Of a DNA stretch of 64,000 bases, positions 25,259 through 33,532 are shown piece by piece. The notes beneath the pieces are model-generated. The model did no database searches and was not told the origin of the DNA. It saw only the letters and a program-made list of their open reading frames with translations. The translations under genes and the position numbers were made by a program. This stretch comes from Candidatus Eiseniibacteriota bacterium. Its GTDB lineage: Bacteria; Eisenbacteria; RBG-16-71-46. Within the stretch, counting starts at the first letter, position 1. Each line of letters opens with the position of its first letter. Where the stretch lies: positions 62,001 to 126,000 of the forward strand of contig JACOSV010000058.1 in assembly GCA_016178725.1 (NCBI GenBank). Reading direction: 5' to 3'.

Positions 25259-25792
25259 ATGACCGTGGACAACGCGCCGTTCGCGAGGCTCTGGACGTGG
25301 GCCGTCCCCGCCGCCGAGGTGGACTGGGAGGCGGTCTACACCGAGCAGCTGCCGCGCATCTACAACTTCTTCCGCTACCGGGTGGGCGACGGAGCGGTGG
25401 CCGAGGATCTCACCTCGATCACGTTCGAGAAGGCGTGGCGCGCGCGGCATCGCTACCGCCGCGACCGGGCGCGTGTCGGCACGTGGCTCGTGGTGATCGC
25501 GCGGCGCGTGGCGGTTGACCACTACCGCGGCGCGCGGTGGCACGAGCCGCTCGACGCGGCGGAGCGGATCGCCGGGGGCGCGACGCCCGAGGAGATCGCC
25601 GAGCTGCGTTCGGACCTCGACCGGCTCGGCCGGCTGCTCGTGACGCTGCCCGGGCGCGAGCGCGATCTCGTGGCGCTGAAATACGGAGCCCGGCTCACGA
25701 ACCGCGCGATCGCCGACCTGACCGGGATGAGCGAGTCGAACGTCGGCACGATCCTGCACCGCACGGTGCGGGACCTCCGTGCCCGATGGTGA
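25259..25792 (+). CDS. ECF-type RNA polymerase sigma factor
   Basis: 177 residues. Region 2 shows 'LPRIYNFFRYRVGDGAVAEDLTSITFEKAW', where the D-A-E-D-L pattern is typical of sigma-E-like factors. Region 4 is a helix-turn-helix (LPGRERDLVALKYGARLTNRAIADLTGMSESNVGTILHR). ATG 25259 has GGAGG only 2 nt away; GTG 25265 has better spacing and may be the real start. The next gene begins at the stop codon and encodes a membrane protein likely to control it. Targets may include the ABC exporter genes that follow. Confidence 0.92.
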   Translation: MTVDNAPFARLWTWAVPAAEVDWEAVYTEQLPRIYNFFRYRVGDGAVAEDLTSITFEKAWRARHRYRRDRARVGTWLVVIARRVAVDHYRGARWHEPLDAAERIAGGATPEEIAELRSDLDRLGRLLVTLPGRERDLVALKYGARLTNRAIADLTGMSESNVGTILHRTVRDLRARW

Positions 25793-25803
25793 AGGGGGAG
25801 ACG

Positions 25804-26781
25804 ATGGACGAGATGGACGATCGCTTTCTGGAATCCTACGCGCGCGATCCGCGCGCCGAGTTCGCGGGTTCGCTGCGCCGGCGGCTGGCCGAGAGCGACG
25901 CGGCGCCGCGCCGCGGCTTCGCGTGGCGGCCGGCGCTCGCCGGCGCCACCGCGCTCGCGACGGTGATCGCGCTGTTCGCGTTCCCCTCGGTGCGCGCGTT
26001 CGCGCAGTCGGTGCTCGACCTGTTCCGCGTGCGCAGCTTCGTCGCCGTGTCGTTCGATCCCGAGCGGCTCGAGAAACTGCGGGCGATGAAGCAGGACAAC
26101 ACGATGGTCGTGTTCGACCGCAAGGAGGTGCTGCAGGATCCCGGCAAGCCGACGATCGAGCCCTCGGCGGGCGCGGCCTCGGCGCTCGTGGGGTTCAACG
26201 TGGCGAGCCCGACCTATCTCCCGGGCGGCCTGGTCGCCGACACCGTCGCGGTGACGGGCGAGGGCCGCGCGCGCCTCGGCATCACCACGTCGCGGCTGCG
26301 CGACCTGCTCGCCCAGCTCGACCTGCGCGACGTCGAGGTGCCGGCGAACCTCGACGGCAAGGATCTCTCCCTCCACATGTATCCGGTGGTGTCGGAGAGC
26401 TACCGCCACGGCGAGCGGCGCATGCAGCTCGTCCAGTCGCGCAGCCCCGACATCGCGCTGCCGTCCGGCGTCGATCTGGCCCGTCTCGGCGAAATGGGCC
26501 TGCGCATCCTCGGTCTCGACGCCGGCGAGGCGCGCCGCGTCGCGCGCTCGATCGACTGGCGCAGCACGCTGGTCGTGCCGGTGCCGCTGAACGCCAGCTC
26601 GTTCCGCCCGGTCACCGTGCGCGGCAACTCCGGCCTGCTCGTGACGCTCGCCGAGTCGTCGTACGGCCGCCGGCAGCGCGCCGGGACGGTCGTGCTCTGG
26701 ACCGAAGGCGATCGCGTGTTCGCGCTCGACGGCACGCTCTCGCCTCCCGACATGATGCAGGTGGCCGAGTCGGTCCGTTAG
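25804..26781 (+). CDS. Membrane-anchored regulatory partner of the ECF sigma factor
   Basis: 325 residues. GGGGGAG just before the ATG at 25804 favours this start (25786, overlapping the sigma stop, is possible). A charged cytoplasmic tail of about 45 residues is followed by one membrane helix (LAGATALATVIALFAFPSVRAF) and an extracytoplasmic domain of about 250 residues with DUF4367-like features ('SPTYLPGGLVADTVAV', 'VTVRGNSGLLVTLAES', 'VVLWTEGDRVFALDG'). Position and topology are those of an anti-sigma factor, but no HxxxCxxC zinc motif is present in the tail, so the binding mode would differ from ZAS-type anti-sigmas. The function is inferred from context. Confidence 0.7.
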   Translation: MDEMDDRFLESYARDPRAEFAGSLRRRLAESDAAPRRGFAWRPALAGATALATVIALFAFPSVRAFAQSVLDLFRVRSFVAVSFDPERLEKLRAMKQDNTMVVFDRKEVLQDPGKPTIEPSAGAASALVGFNVASPTYLPGGLVADTVAVTGEGRARLGITTSRLRDLLAQLDLRDVEVPANLDGKDLSLHMYPVVSESYRHGERRMQLVQSRSPDIALPSGVDLARLGEMGLRILGLDAGEARRVARSIDWRSTLVVPVPLNASSFRPVTVRGNSGLLVTLAESSYGRRQRAGTVVLWTEGDRVFALDGTLSPPDMMQVAESVR

Positions 26782-26793
26782 TCTGGACGCGGC

Positions 26794-27720
26794 ATGAACG
26801 GGCTGGCCGTCGAGACGCACGGACTGCGCAAGCGCTTCGGCGCCACGCTCGCGGTCGCGGACCTCTCCCTGTCGGTGCGGCGGGGGGAGGTCTTCGGCTT
26901 CCTCGGCCCGAACGGCGCGGGCAAGACCACGTCGCTCAAGATGCTGCTCGGCCTCGTGAGCCCGAGCGCGGGGCGCGTGTCCGTTCTCGGCGCGCGGCTC
27001 GGCGACCGCGAGGCGCGCGCGCGCGTCGGGTTCCTGCCCGAGCACTTCCGATTTCAGGACTGGCTCACCGGTCGCGAGCTGCTGCGCTTCCACGGCCGGC
27101 TGTTCGGCATCCCGGCCGCCGAGCTCGAGCGGCGCGCCGACCGGCTGCTCACGCGCGTGGACCTCGCCGACGCCGCGCACCGCAAGCTGCGCGAGTACAG
27201 CAAGGGCATGGTGCAGCGGATCGGCCTCGCGCAGGCGCTGATCAACGATCCCGATCTCGTGTTCCTCGACGAGCCGACCTCGGGGCTCGATCCGCTCGGC
27301 CGCCGCCTCGTGCGCGACGTGATCAAGGAGCTCAAGGCGCGCGGCACGGCGGTGTTCCTCAACTCGCACCTCCTCGGCGAGGTCGAGGCGACCTGCGATC
27401 GCGTCGTCTTCATCCAGCGCGGACGTACGATCCGCGAGATGGCGCTCGGCACCGACGCGGCGGTGATCGAGGTGGAGCTGCGCCTCGGGCCGCACGACGG
27501 CGCGACGCTCGCGGCACTCGCACGGATCGCGGTCGCGGCGCCCGCGCCGGCGGCCGACGGCCGCACCGTGCGGCTCACGGTGGCGGGCGAGGACGCGCTG
27601 TCGGCGATCGCGCCGCTGCTCGTCGAGCGCGGCGTCACGCTCTACGAGATGCGCGCCGGCCGGCCCTCGCTCGAGGCGCTGTTCCTCGAGATCATGGGCG
27701 AAGGCCAGAGGCCCGGCTGA
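26794..27720 (+). CDS. ABC transporter ATP-binding protein
   Basis: 308 residues. Walker A GPNGAGKTTS, signature YSKGMVQRIGLAQAL, Walker B LVFLDEPTSGLDP and the H-loop NSHLL are all present. The C-terminal about 90 residues after the ATPase core are the regulatory extension common in CcmA/NatA-type exporters. It powers the permease in the next gene, whose ATG shares a base with this stop (TGATG). It follows the sigma/partner pair by 12 bp, so all four genes are probably one transcript. Confidence 0.93.
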   Translation: MNGLAVETHGLRKRFGATLAVADLSLSVRRGEVFGFLGPNGAGKTTSLKMLLGLVSPSAGRVSVLGARLGDREARARVGFLPEHFRFQDWLTGRELLRFHGRLFGIPAAELERRADRLLTRVDLADAAHRKLREYSKGMVQRIGLAQALINDPDLVFLDEPTSGLDPLGRRLVRDVIKELKARGTAVFLNSHLLGEVEATCDRVVFIQRGRTIREMALGTDAAVIEVELRLGPHDGATLAALARIAVAAPAPAADGRTVRLTVAGEDALSAIAPLLVERGVTLYEMRAGRPSLEALFLEIMGEGQRPG

Positions 27721-28556
27721 TGCGCCGGCTCATCGTCATCGCCCACCTCACGCTGCACGAGGCGTTGCGCCGGCGCGTACTGCTCGCCGCGCTGATCGGC
27801 GGCGCGGCGTTCCTCGCCCTCTACGCGATCGGCTTCCACTTCATCGTCCGGGATCTCGCGCACCAGACGCGGATCACGCTGCTCGAGCGCCGCGTGGCCT
27901 TGAACGGCATCACGCTCGCCGGGCTCTTCGCGGTCAACCTGCTCACCGTGATGAGCGCCGTGCTGCTGCCGCTCGACACGCTCTCGGGCGAGATCGCCTC
28001 GGGCTCGATCCAGACGCTCGCGGCGAAGCCGATGCGCCGTGCCGAGATCGTGCTCGGCAAGTGGCTCGCGCACGTCGCGGTCGTGCTCGGCTACCTCGCG
28101 GTCATGGCGGGCGGCGTGCTGCTCGTCGCCCGATTCACCGCCGACTTCGTGCCGCCGGCGATCGCCGACGGTCTGCCGCTCATGGCGATCGAGGCGGTGC
28201 TGCTGGTCTCGATCTCGATCGCGGGCGGGACGCGCTTGAGCACCGTCACCAACGGCATGGCGGCATTCGGGCTCTACGGCATCGCGTTCGTCGGCAACTG
28301 GGTCGAGCAGATCGGCACGTTCGTGAACAACGCCGCGGCGCGGAACGTCGGCACGGTCGCGAGCCTGATCATGCCGGCCGAGGCGCTGTGGCAGCGCGCC
28401 GCGTGGTTCATGCAGCCGGCGATCATGCGTGATCTGCACGCGACGCCGTTCTCACCCGTGTCGGTGGCGAGCCCGGCGATGGTGTGGTGGGCGGCGGGCT
28501 ACGCGATCGTCGCGGTGCTGCTCGCGGTGCGCGGGTTCCAGAGGCGCCAGCTCTAG
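27720..28556 (+). CDS. ABC transporter permease (ABC-2 type)
   Basis: 278 residues, about six membrane helices: 'RVLLAALIGGAAFLALYAIGF', 'LAGLFAVNLLTVMSAVLLPL', 'WLAHVAVVLGYLAVMAGGVLL', 'AIEAVLLVSISIAGG', 'MAAFGLYGIAFVGNW' and a last one near 255-272. The 'DTLSGEIASGSIQTLAAKPMRRAEIVLGKW' block is the ABC-2 family mark seen in NosY-like permeases. The substrate is unknown. The stop TAG overlaps the stop of the convergent ricT by two bases within a CTAG palindrome. Confidence 0.9.
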   Translation: MRRLIVIAHLTLHEALRRRVLLAALIGGAAFLALYAIGFHFIVRDLAHQTRITLLERRVALNGITLAGLFAVNLLTVMSAVLLPLDTLSGEIASGSIQTLAAKPMRRAEIVLGKWLAHVAVVLGYLAVMAGGVLLVARFTADFVPPAIADGLPLMAIEAVLLVSISIAGGTRLSTVTNGMAAFGLYGIAFVGNWVEQIGTFVNNAAARNVGTVASLIMPAEALWQRAAWFMQPAIMRDLHATPFSPVSVASPAMVWWAAGYAIVAVLLAVRGFQRRQL

Positions 28557-29443
28557 CCCTGCGGCGGGGGCTCGTCCGGCGCCGCGCCGCCGCCGTTGCC
28601 CTTCTCGTTGTCCTTGCAGTGGCAGTCGCCGCACGCGTGGTACGGGCCGGGAGGCAGGTCGGCGTAGGCGACGCGGTGCTCGCCGCCCTCGTTGTCCCTG
28701 AGCCACACCGCTTCCTGGAAGATCTCCGTGCGGGTCACGACCAGAACGCCCTTTCCGGTCTTGAGCTTCGTTCCGGGCGGCGGCAGCCGGTCGTGGCTGT
28801 CGCGGTAGCTCGTCAGCTCGTAGGCGAGGCAGCACAGCAGCCGGCCGCACGCGCCCGAGATCTTGCTCGGGTTGAGCGAGAGCTGCTGCTCGCGCGCCAT
28901 CTTGAGCGTCACGGGATGGAAGTCCTTGAGCCAGGTCGAGCAGCAGAACGCGCGGCCGCACGGACCGCAGCCGTCGAGGCGCTTGGCCTGATCGCGCACG
29001 CCGATCTGGCGCAGCTCGATCCTCGTGTGGAAGCGGGCGGCGAGATCCTTGACGAGCTCGCGGAAGTCCACGCGGTGCTCGGCCGAGAAGTAGAACGTGA
29101 TGCGGTGGCCGCCGAACGCCACCTCGACCTCGCTCAGGTCCATCTTGAGATCGCGGAACTCGATCCGGTCGCGGCAGAACTCGAACGCCGTGCCTTCGAG
29201 CGCGTGGTTGTGGTCCTCCTGGTCCAGGTCCTCCTCGGTGACCTTGCGGATGATCTCGCGCGTCACCGTGCCGGGACGCTTGAGCGCCACGAGCTGCGGA
29301 TCCTTGAGGAACACGTCGCCGATCGTCTCGCCGTGCTCGGCCTGGACGATCACGCGATCGCGGAGCTTGAGCCAGAGGTTGCGGGAGTTGAGGAAGAACT
29401 CGCGGTGCGACGCACGCAGGGCGACCTGCACGATATCGGCCAT
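28553..29443 (-). CDS. ricT: RicT (PSP1 domain) regulatory iron-sulfur protein
   Basis: 296 residues from the ATG preceded by GAGG. The PSP1 core contains 'EFRDLKMDLSEVEVAFGGHRITFYFSAEHRVDFRELVKDL', and the cysteine motifs 'CGPCGRAFCCSTWL' and 'SGACGRLLCCLAYE' are as in RicT/YaaT. In Bacillus RicT joins RicA and RicF in an Fe-S complex that directs RNase Y; in other phyla the gene usually neighbours holB. Here holB is 3 kb upstream on the same strand. The tail CGDCHCKDNEKGNGGG adds further cysteines and low complexity. Shared stop with the convergent ABC permease. Confidence 0.92.
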   Translation of the reverse strand: MADIVQVALRASHREFFLNSRNLWLKLRDRVIVQAEHGETIGDVFLKDPQLVALKRPGTVTREIIRKVTEEDLDQEDHNHALEGTAFEFCRDRIEFRDLKMDLSEVEVAFGGHRITFYFSAEHRVDFRELVKDLAARFHTRIELRQIGVRDQAKRLDGCGPCGRAFCCSTWLKDFHPVTLKMAREQQLSLNPSKISGACGRLLCCLAYELTSYRDSHDRLPPPGTKLKTGKGVLVVTRTEIFQEAVWLRDNEGGEHRVAYADLPPGPYHACGDCHCKDNEKGNGGGAAPDEPPPQG

Positions 29444-29480
29444 CCGACTGCCTCTATGACGGACGAGCGTCCGTATCGAA

Positions 29481-29499
29481 CGCCGGCGGAGCGCCGGCG
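29481..29499. other. GC hairpin upstream of ricT
   Basis: CGCCGGCG (29481-29488), loop GAG, CGCCGGCG (29492-29499). It lies in the 214-bp gap between the end of the repeat protein gene and ricT. It may be part of the terminator region or the ricT leader. Confidence 0.35.
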
Positions 29500-29561
29500 A
29501 GAGTTGGTGAAGCGTCATCCGGCGGGGACTTGGACCGCGATCCGAAGCCGGCTATGAAGAG

Positions 29562-29579
29562 CCTCCGCGTCGGCGGAGG
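29562..29579 (-). terminator. Terminator-like hairpin after the 8-repeat protein
   Basis: CCTCCGC (29562-29568) pairs with GCGGAGG (29573-29579) around a 4-nt loop. On the minus strand it is followed by CTCTTCATAG. It lies 79 bp beyond the stop of the repeat protein gene. Confidence 0.45.
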
Positions 29580-29657
29580 ACGTGATCGAGACGCGGAGAA
29601 GATAACGCAGGCTCGGCGCCGTTTCATCCGCGTAACGCGGACGGCGTCCGGCGGCGG

Positions 29658-31400
29658 TCAGGGGATCAGGGCGAGCTTTTCGACCCGTGCCGGCGCGGCG
29701 CCGGCGCGCACCACCGCCAGATAGACGCCGGCCGGGAGCCGGGCGCCCGCGGCGTCGCGGCCGTCCCAGTCGAGCGTGTGCGGCCCGGGGGCGAGCGCCA
29801 CGCCGTCGAGGAGCACGCGCACCGTGCGGCCGCTCACGTCCGTGATGCGCGCGTCCACGCGCGATTCGGCATCGAGCGAGAACGCGAGGCGCGTCGCGAC
29901 GCGCATGGGATTCGGCGCGGCGGCGAGCGCCACCGGCGGCAGCGCCGGCAGGCCGGGCACGTCCACGGTCGGCACGCCGCCCGCGCCCGCGATCCGCTGT
30001 GCGTAGAGGTCGGCGCTCGTGCCGCGCTGATCGGACCACGCGATGATCGCGCCGCCCGTGCCGTCGGCCATGATCGAGTTCAGGTACTGGTCGCCGGCGG
30101 CGCCGCAGTACACGGCGCCGTTCGCGCTCCATCCCGCAGGCAGCGTGCCCGCGCCGCTGACCCGCAGCGCGTAGACGTCGGTCGCCGCGGCGCCGGTGCG
30201 CTGGTCGTTCCACGCGATGAACGCCCCGCCCGCCGCGTCGCTCGCGACCGCAGGATCGAATTGGTTGCCGTCCGCGGTGCAGATCGCGAGACCGTTCGCC
30301 GGCCAGCCGGCGGCGATCGCGCCGGCGGGCGTCGCGTGCTGGGCGTAGATGTCGCTCAATCCCGCGCGCAGGTCGATCCAGGCGACGAACGCGCCGCCCG
30401 CGCCGTCCGCCGCGATCGAGCCGCCGTACTGTTCGGCGAGGTCGGTGCAGATCGCGAGGCCGTCGGCGGTCCACTTCGCCGCGCCGTCGGCGCCGATGCG
30501 CTGCGCGTACACGTCCGAGTTGTCCGAACGATGGTCCTCCCACTCGACCAGCACGCCGCCCGCGCCGTCGCTCGCCGCGTGGAGCTCGATCTGATCGCCC
30601 GCGGCGGTCGTGACCGGGACGCCGTTCGTCGCCCACTGCACCACGCCGGAAATACTGACGCGCTGCGCGAACACGTCGCCGTTGCCGGCGCCGTTGCGGT
30701 CGTCCTCCCAGACGATGATCGCGCCGCCCGCGCCGTCCGTGACCGCGACCGGGAACCGCTGGTCGCCGGCGGCCGCGCAGATCGGGATGCCGCTCACGGT
30801 CCACTGCGCGATACCCGCCGTGTTGACGCGCTGGGCATAGATGTCGCCCAAGCCGCTGCGGAAGTCCTCCCAGACCACGATCGCGCCGCCCGCGCCATCG
30901 CGCACGATGCTGGGGTGTCCCTGCACGCTGGTGAGCGTGCACACGTCCACGCCGCTCGCGGGCCAGCCGGCGGCGATCGCGCCGCCCGCGTTGACGCGCT
31001 GGACGTAGATGTCGGGGTTCGATCCGCCGGCGCGGTAATCCTCCCAGGCGATGTACGCGCCGCCGACGCCGTCGGAGGCGATCACGGGCGCCACCTGATC
31101 CTGCGCCGCGGTGCACAGCGCGCGTCCATCGGCCGGCCAGCCGCTGCCGAGCACGCCGTTCGGTCCGACGCGCATCGCGTAGACATCGCTCGCGGTGCCG
31201 CGGCGATCCTCCCAGACGGCGATCGCGCCGCCGGTGCCGTCGGGCGCCATCACCGGGTAGTTCTGGTCGCCGCTCGCGGTGCAGAGCGCGCGGCCGTCCA
31301 CCGGCCAGGCGGCGTGCGCCGGCGCGGCGCACGCGGCGAGCGCCAGGGCGCAGAGGGCGGCGCGAACGAGCGCGCGATCGAGTGAGCGCATGCGGAGCAT
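29658..31400 (-). CDS. Secreted eight-repeat protein with C-terminal FlgD-like Ig domain
   Basis: 580 residues from the ATG at 31400. A signal peptide (RAALCALALAACAAPAHA) precedes eight tandem repeats of about 54-58 residues. Each starts W-P/T/A-x2-G, has a C-T/A near residue 9, 'D-G-x-G-G-A' and 'V/A-W-E-D-x-R', and ends 'D-I/V-Y-A-Q-R-V'; this is a beta-propeller-like pattern. The last about 90 residues (PNPMRVATRLAFSL, ITDVSGRTVRVLL, LDWDGRDAAGARLPAGVYL) are the FlgD Ig/T9SS-like C-terminal domain typical of secreted proteins in Eisenbacteria and relatives. It is likely a surface or released protein; no ligand can be named. Confidence 0.85.
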   Translation of the reverse strand: MLRMRSLDRALVRAALCALALAACAAPAHAAWPVDGRALCTASGDQNYPVMAPDGTGGAIAVWEDRRGTASDVYAMRVGPNGVLGSGWPADGRALCTAAQDQVAPVIASDGVGGAYIAWEDYRAGGSNPDIYVQRVNAGGAIAAGWPASGVDVCTLTSVQGHPSIVRDGAGGAIVVWEDFRSGLGDIYAQRVNTAGIAQWTVSGIPICAAAGDQRFPVAVTDGAGGAIIVWEDDRNGAGNGDVFAQRVSISGVVQWATNGVPVTTAAGDQIELHAASDGAGGVLVEWEDHRSDNSDVYAQRIGADGAAKWTADGLAICTDLAEQYGGSIAADGAGGAFVAWIDLRAGLSDIYAQHATPAGAIAAGWPANGLAICTADGNQFDPAVASDAAGGAFIAWNDQRTGAAATDVYALRVSGAGTLPAGWSANGAVYCGAAGDQYLNSIMADGTGGAIIAWSDQRGTSADLYAQRIAGAGGVPTVDVPGLPALPPVALAAAPNPMRVATRLAFSLDAESRVDARITDVSGRTVRVLLDGVALAPGPHTLDWDGRDAAGARLPAGVYLAVVRAGAAPARVEKLALIP

Positions 31401-31449
31401 CGTGCGAATTCTATCGGCGCGACGGCGGCCCGCGCGCATCCAGCCGAAC

Positions 31450-31472
31450 GGGCGGCCGAGTTCCGGCCGCCC
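31450..31472. terminator. Terminator-like hairpin
   Basis: GGGCGGCCG (31450-31458), 5-nt loop, CGGCCGCCC (31464-31472): nine perfect pairs. It lies between the barrel protein gene and the eight-repeat protein gene, both on the minus strand, so it probably ends the former. Confidence 0.55.
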
Positions 31473-31563
31473 GCCCTGCCACGCGCGTTGCATCGTGCAC
31501 GAACGCGGCGCGCGCGCGTGCGCGCCGCGCGGTCGCGCGGTCCGGCGGCGCAGTCCGGCGGCG

Positions 31564-32163
31564 CTAGTAGGAGATGCCGAACGTCACCGGGATGATCTGG
31601 GTCTGGAACGTCTTGAGGCTGCCGAACGCGCTGTTGAGGCCCTTGTCGGTGTAGATGTTCTCCACCCGGCCCTCGACGAACGCGGAGATCTGACCGAGCC
31701 GCAGCTCGACGCCGACGCCGCCGTTGATGCCGAACTGCGTCTTCGACGTCGACGTGCCTGTGCCGTCGTCGGCCTTGAAGTTGAACGCGCCGACGCCGGC
31801 GAGGACGTACGGCTTGATCGGCCCGACCGGGAATCCCAGCGTGATGTCGCCGAGCCCCGAGAGCACGCTGCCCGTGCCCTGCGTCGCCGTCGGTGTGGTG
31901 GGCGGGGCCTTGAAGTCGAGCTTCTCGTAGCCGAGCGCCGCGCGGAGACCGAAGGGCAGCCGGGGCGGGGAGAACGACACCCAGCCCTTGCCGTGGAACC
32001 CGGTCTTGAACGCATCCTTGGCGTCGCTCACCGGCACGCTCAAGCCGCCGCCGAATCCGAAATGGACCAGACGCGACGATTCCTGCGTGGCGGCGCAAAC
32101 GCGGGACGTGGGCAGCGCGACGAGGCAGGCGAGCGCGAGCGAAGAGGCGAAGAAGCGCTTCAT
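31564..32163 (-). CDS. Outer-membrane beta-barrel protein, OmpA/OmpX-like fold
   Basis: 199 residues from the ATG with GAGG six nt before it. A signal peptide ends near 'SRVCA'. The mature part alternates glycine and aromatic strands ('HFGFGGGLSVPVSDAKDAF', 'RAALGYEKLDF', 'IKPYVLAGVGAFNFKA', 'FGINGGVGVELRLGQISAFVEGRVENIYT') and ends with an aromatic residue (TFGISY), as expected of an eight-strand barrel inserted by the Bam machine. It stands alone between holB and the repeat protein. The function is unknown. Confidence 0.8.
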   Translation of the reverse strand: MKRFFASSLALACLVALPTSRVCAATQESSRLVHFGFGGGLSVPVSDAKDAFKTGFHGKGWVSFSPPRLPFGLRAALGYEKLDFKAPPTTPTATQGTGSVLSGLGDITLGFPVGPIKPYVLAGVGAFNFKADDGTGTSTSKTQFGINGGVGVELRLGQISAFVEGRVENIYTDKGLNSAFGSLKTFQTQIIPVTFGISY

Positions 32164-32295
32164 GGCGGACCTCACGAGGTGGGGGAGCCCGGCGGCCCGG
32201 GCGGGGGATCTGCGGCGCGGCGGAGCATGGAATCGCGGCTGCCGCGCGTCAATCGCGTTCTCGTGCGCAGCGGACGACGAGCGCCGCGGCGCGCG

Positions 32296-33522
32296 TCAGT
32301 AGTCCCAGCGCGCGGCGGGATGCGGGGGCCAGTCGCCCTCGCCGAGCGGCCGGCCGCCGACGCGCGCCATCGCCGAGAACAGCGTCATGTCGGCGCTCAC
32401 GTTGCCGTCGATCGAGCGCAGCGCCTCCTCGAGCACCATCAACCGCCGCCGCACCTCACGCGCGTCGATCGTCTTCGCCTGCCGGCGCAGCTCGGCCTCC
32501 TGATCGCGGTTCGCGAGCATCTCCGCGGCCGCTCCGTAGCGGACGCGCAGCAGGTCGCGCAGCCACAGCTCGTGGAACTCGATCATCCGCCGCAGCGACT
32601 CGCGTCCGGTCTTGCCGTAGCGCATGAACCCCTGCGCCGCCTTCCACAGCTCGCCCGCCTCGCCCTTGATCGCGGGGCCGAGCAGCGCCATCGCCTCATC
32701 GCGGATCGCGCCCGGCCCGGGATCGCGCAGCGTCAGCGCGCGCGTCAGATTCCCGGCGGCGAGTGCGGCGAGCAGCCGCGCGTCGTCGGCCGCCACGCCG
32801 GCGCGCGCGGTGAGGAACGAGCGCACCGTCGACTCGGCGAGCGGGGCGAAGCGCACGCGCTGGCAGCGCGAGCGGATCGTCGCCGGCAGGCGGTTCGGCC
32901 GCGACGTCGTCAGCACCCAGACCGCGGTCGCGCCCGGCTCCTCGAGCGACTTGAGCATCGCCGAGTACTGGTCCTCGCGCATGCGGTCGGCGTCGCGCAC
33001 GACGACCACGCGCCGGGCGGCCTCGAACGGGTGATAGGCGAGGTCGCGCAACAGGTCGCGGGTGAGCGAGAGTCGGATCGAGGCCGCCTTGTCGTAGACG
33101 AACGCGAAGAGCGGGTCGTCGCGCAGCGCCGTGACGGTCTCGATCACGGTCTCGTCGAGTTTGCTCTCTTCCCCCGAGACCGGGAACAGGAACTTGAGAT
33201 CCGGATGCTGGAGCGTCGCGGTCCTGGCGCACGCCGCGCATGCGCCGCACGCGTCGTCGAGCGGCGCGCCCGGCGCGTCGGCCGGCGCCGCGGGCTCGAT
33301 CGCGTCGAACAGGCTCGGCGCCGCGGCGGCCGCGGGTGCGGCGCCGGCGGCGCGGTCGCACAGCAGCGCGCGCGCGAACGCGAGCGCCGCCGTGCCCTTG
33401 CCGACGCCCGGCGGACCGTGGAAGAGATACGCGTTCGCGAACCGGCCGCCCTTCACGACACCGCGCAGGAACGCGGTCGCGGTCGGCTGATCGAGCAGGT
33501 CGGCGAGTCGGACGATCGGCAT
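32296..33522 (-). CDS. holB: DNA polymerase III subunit delta'
   Basis: 408 residues. The AAA+ fold shows a P-loop GPPGVGKG (about 36-43), a zinc module (C-x2-C-x2-C ... HPD near residues 90-110), the sensor region 'RVVVVRDADRMREDQYSAMLKSLEEP' and the 'SRCQRVRF' motif. It is a clamp-loader subunit that helps place the beta clamp. An Ala/Pro-rich insert of about 35 residues sits between the P-loop region and the zinc module. It follows envC by 10 bp, at the end of the unit ftsE-ftsX-envC-holB. Confidence 0.92.
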   Translation of the reverse strand: MPIVRLADLLDQPTATAFLRGVVKGGRFANAYLFHGPPGVGKGTAALAFARALLCDRAAGAAPAAAAAPSLFDAIEPAAPADAPGAPLDDACGACAACARTATLQHPDLKFLFPVSGEESKLDETVIETVTALRDDPLFAFVYDKAASIRLSLTRDLLRDLAYHPFEAARRVVVVRDADRMREDQYSAMLKSLEEPGATAVWVLTTSRPNRLPATIRSRCQRVRFAPLAESTVRSFLTARAGVAADDARLLAALAAGNLTRALTLRDPGPGAIRDEAMALLGPAIKGEAGELWKAAQGFMRYGKTGRESLRRMIEFHELWLRDLLRVRYGAAAEMLANRDQEAELRRQAKTIDAREVRRRLMVLEEALRSIDGNVSADMTLFSAMARVGGRPLGEGDWPPHPAARWDY

Positions 33523-33532
33523 GGCGCCCCCG

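Noticed and set aside
22576-25272. A long minus-strand frame joining the kinase with upstream sequence
   Set aside because: The upstream part is a shifted-frame shadow of metG; kinase homology begins at MIGRTLAHYR.
29700-31350. Regularly spaced DNA repeats that could suggest a CRISPR or other array
   Set aside because: The period of about 165-175 bp is that of protein repeats in one reading frame with synonymous variation; there are no conserved short direct repeats with spacers.
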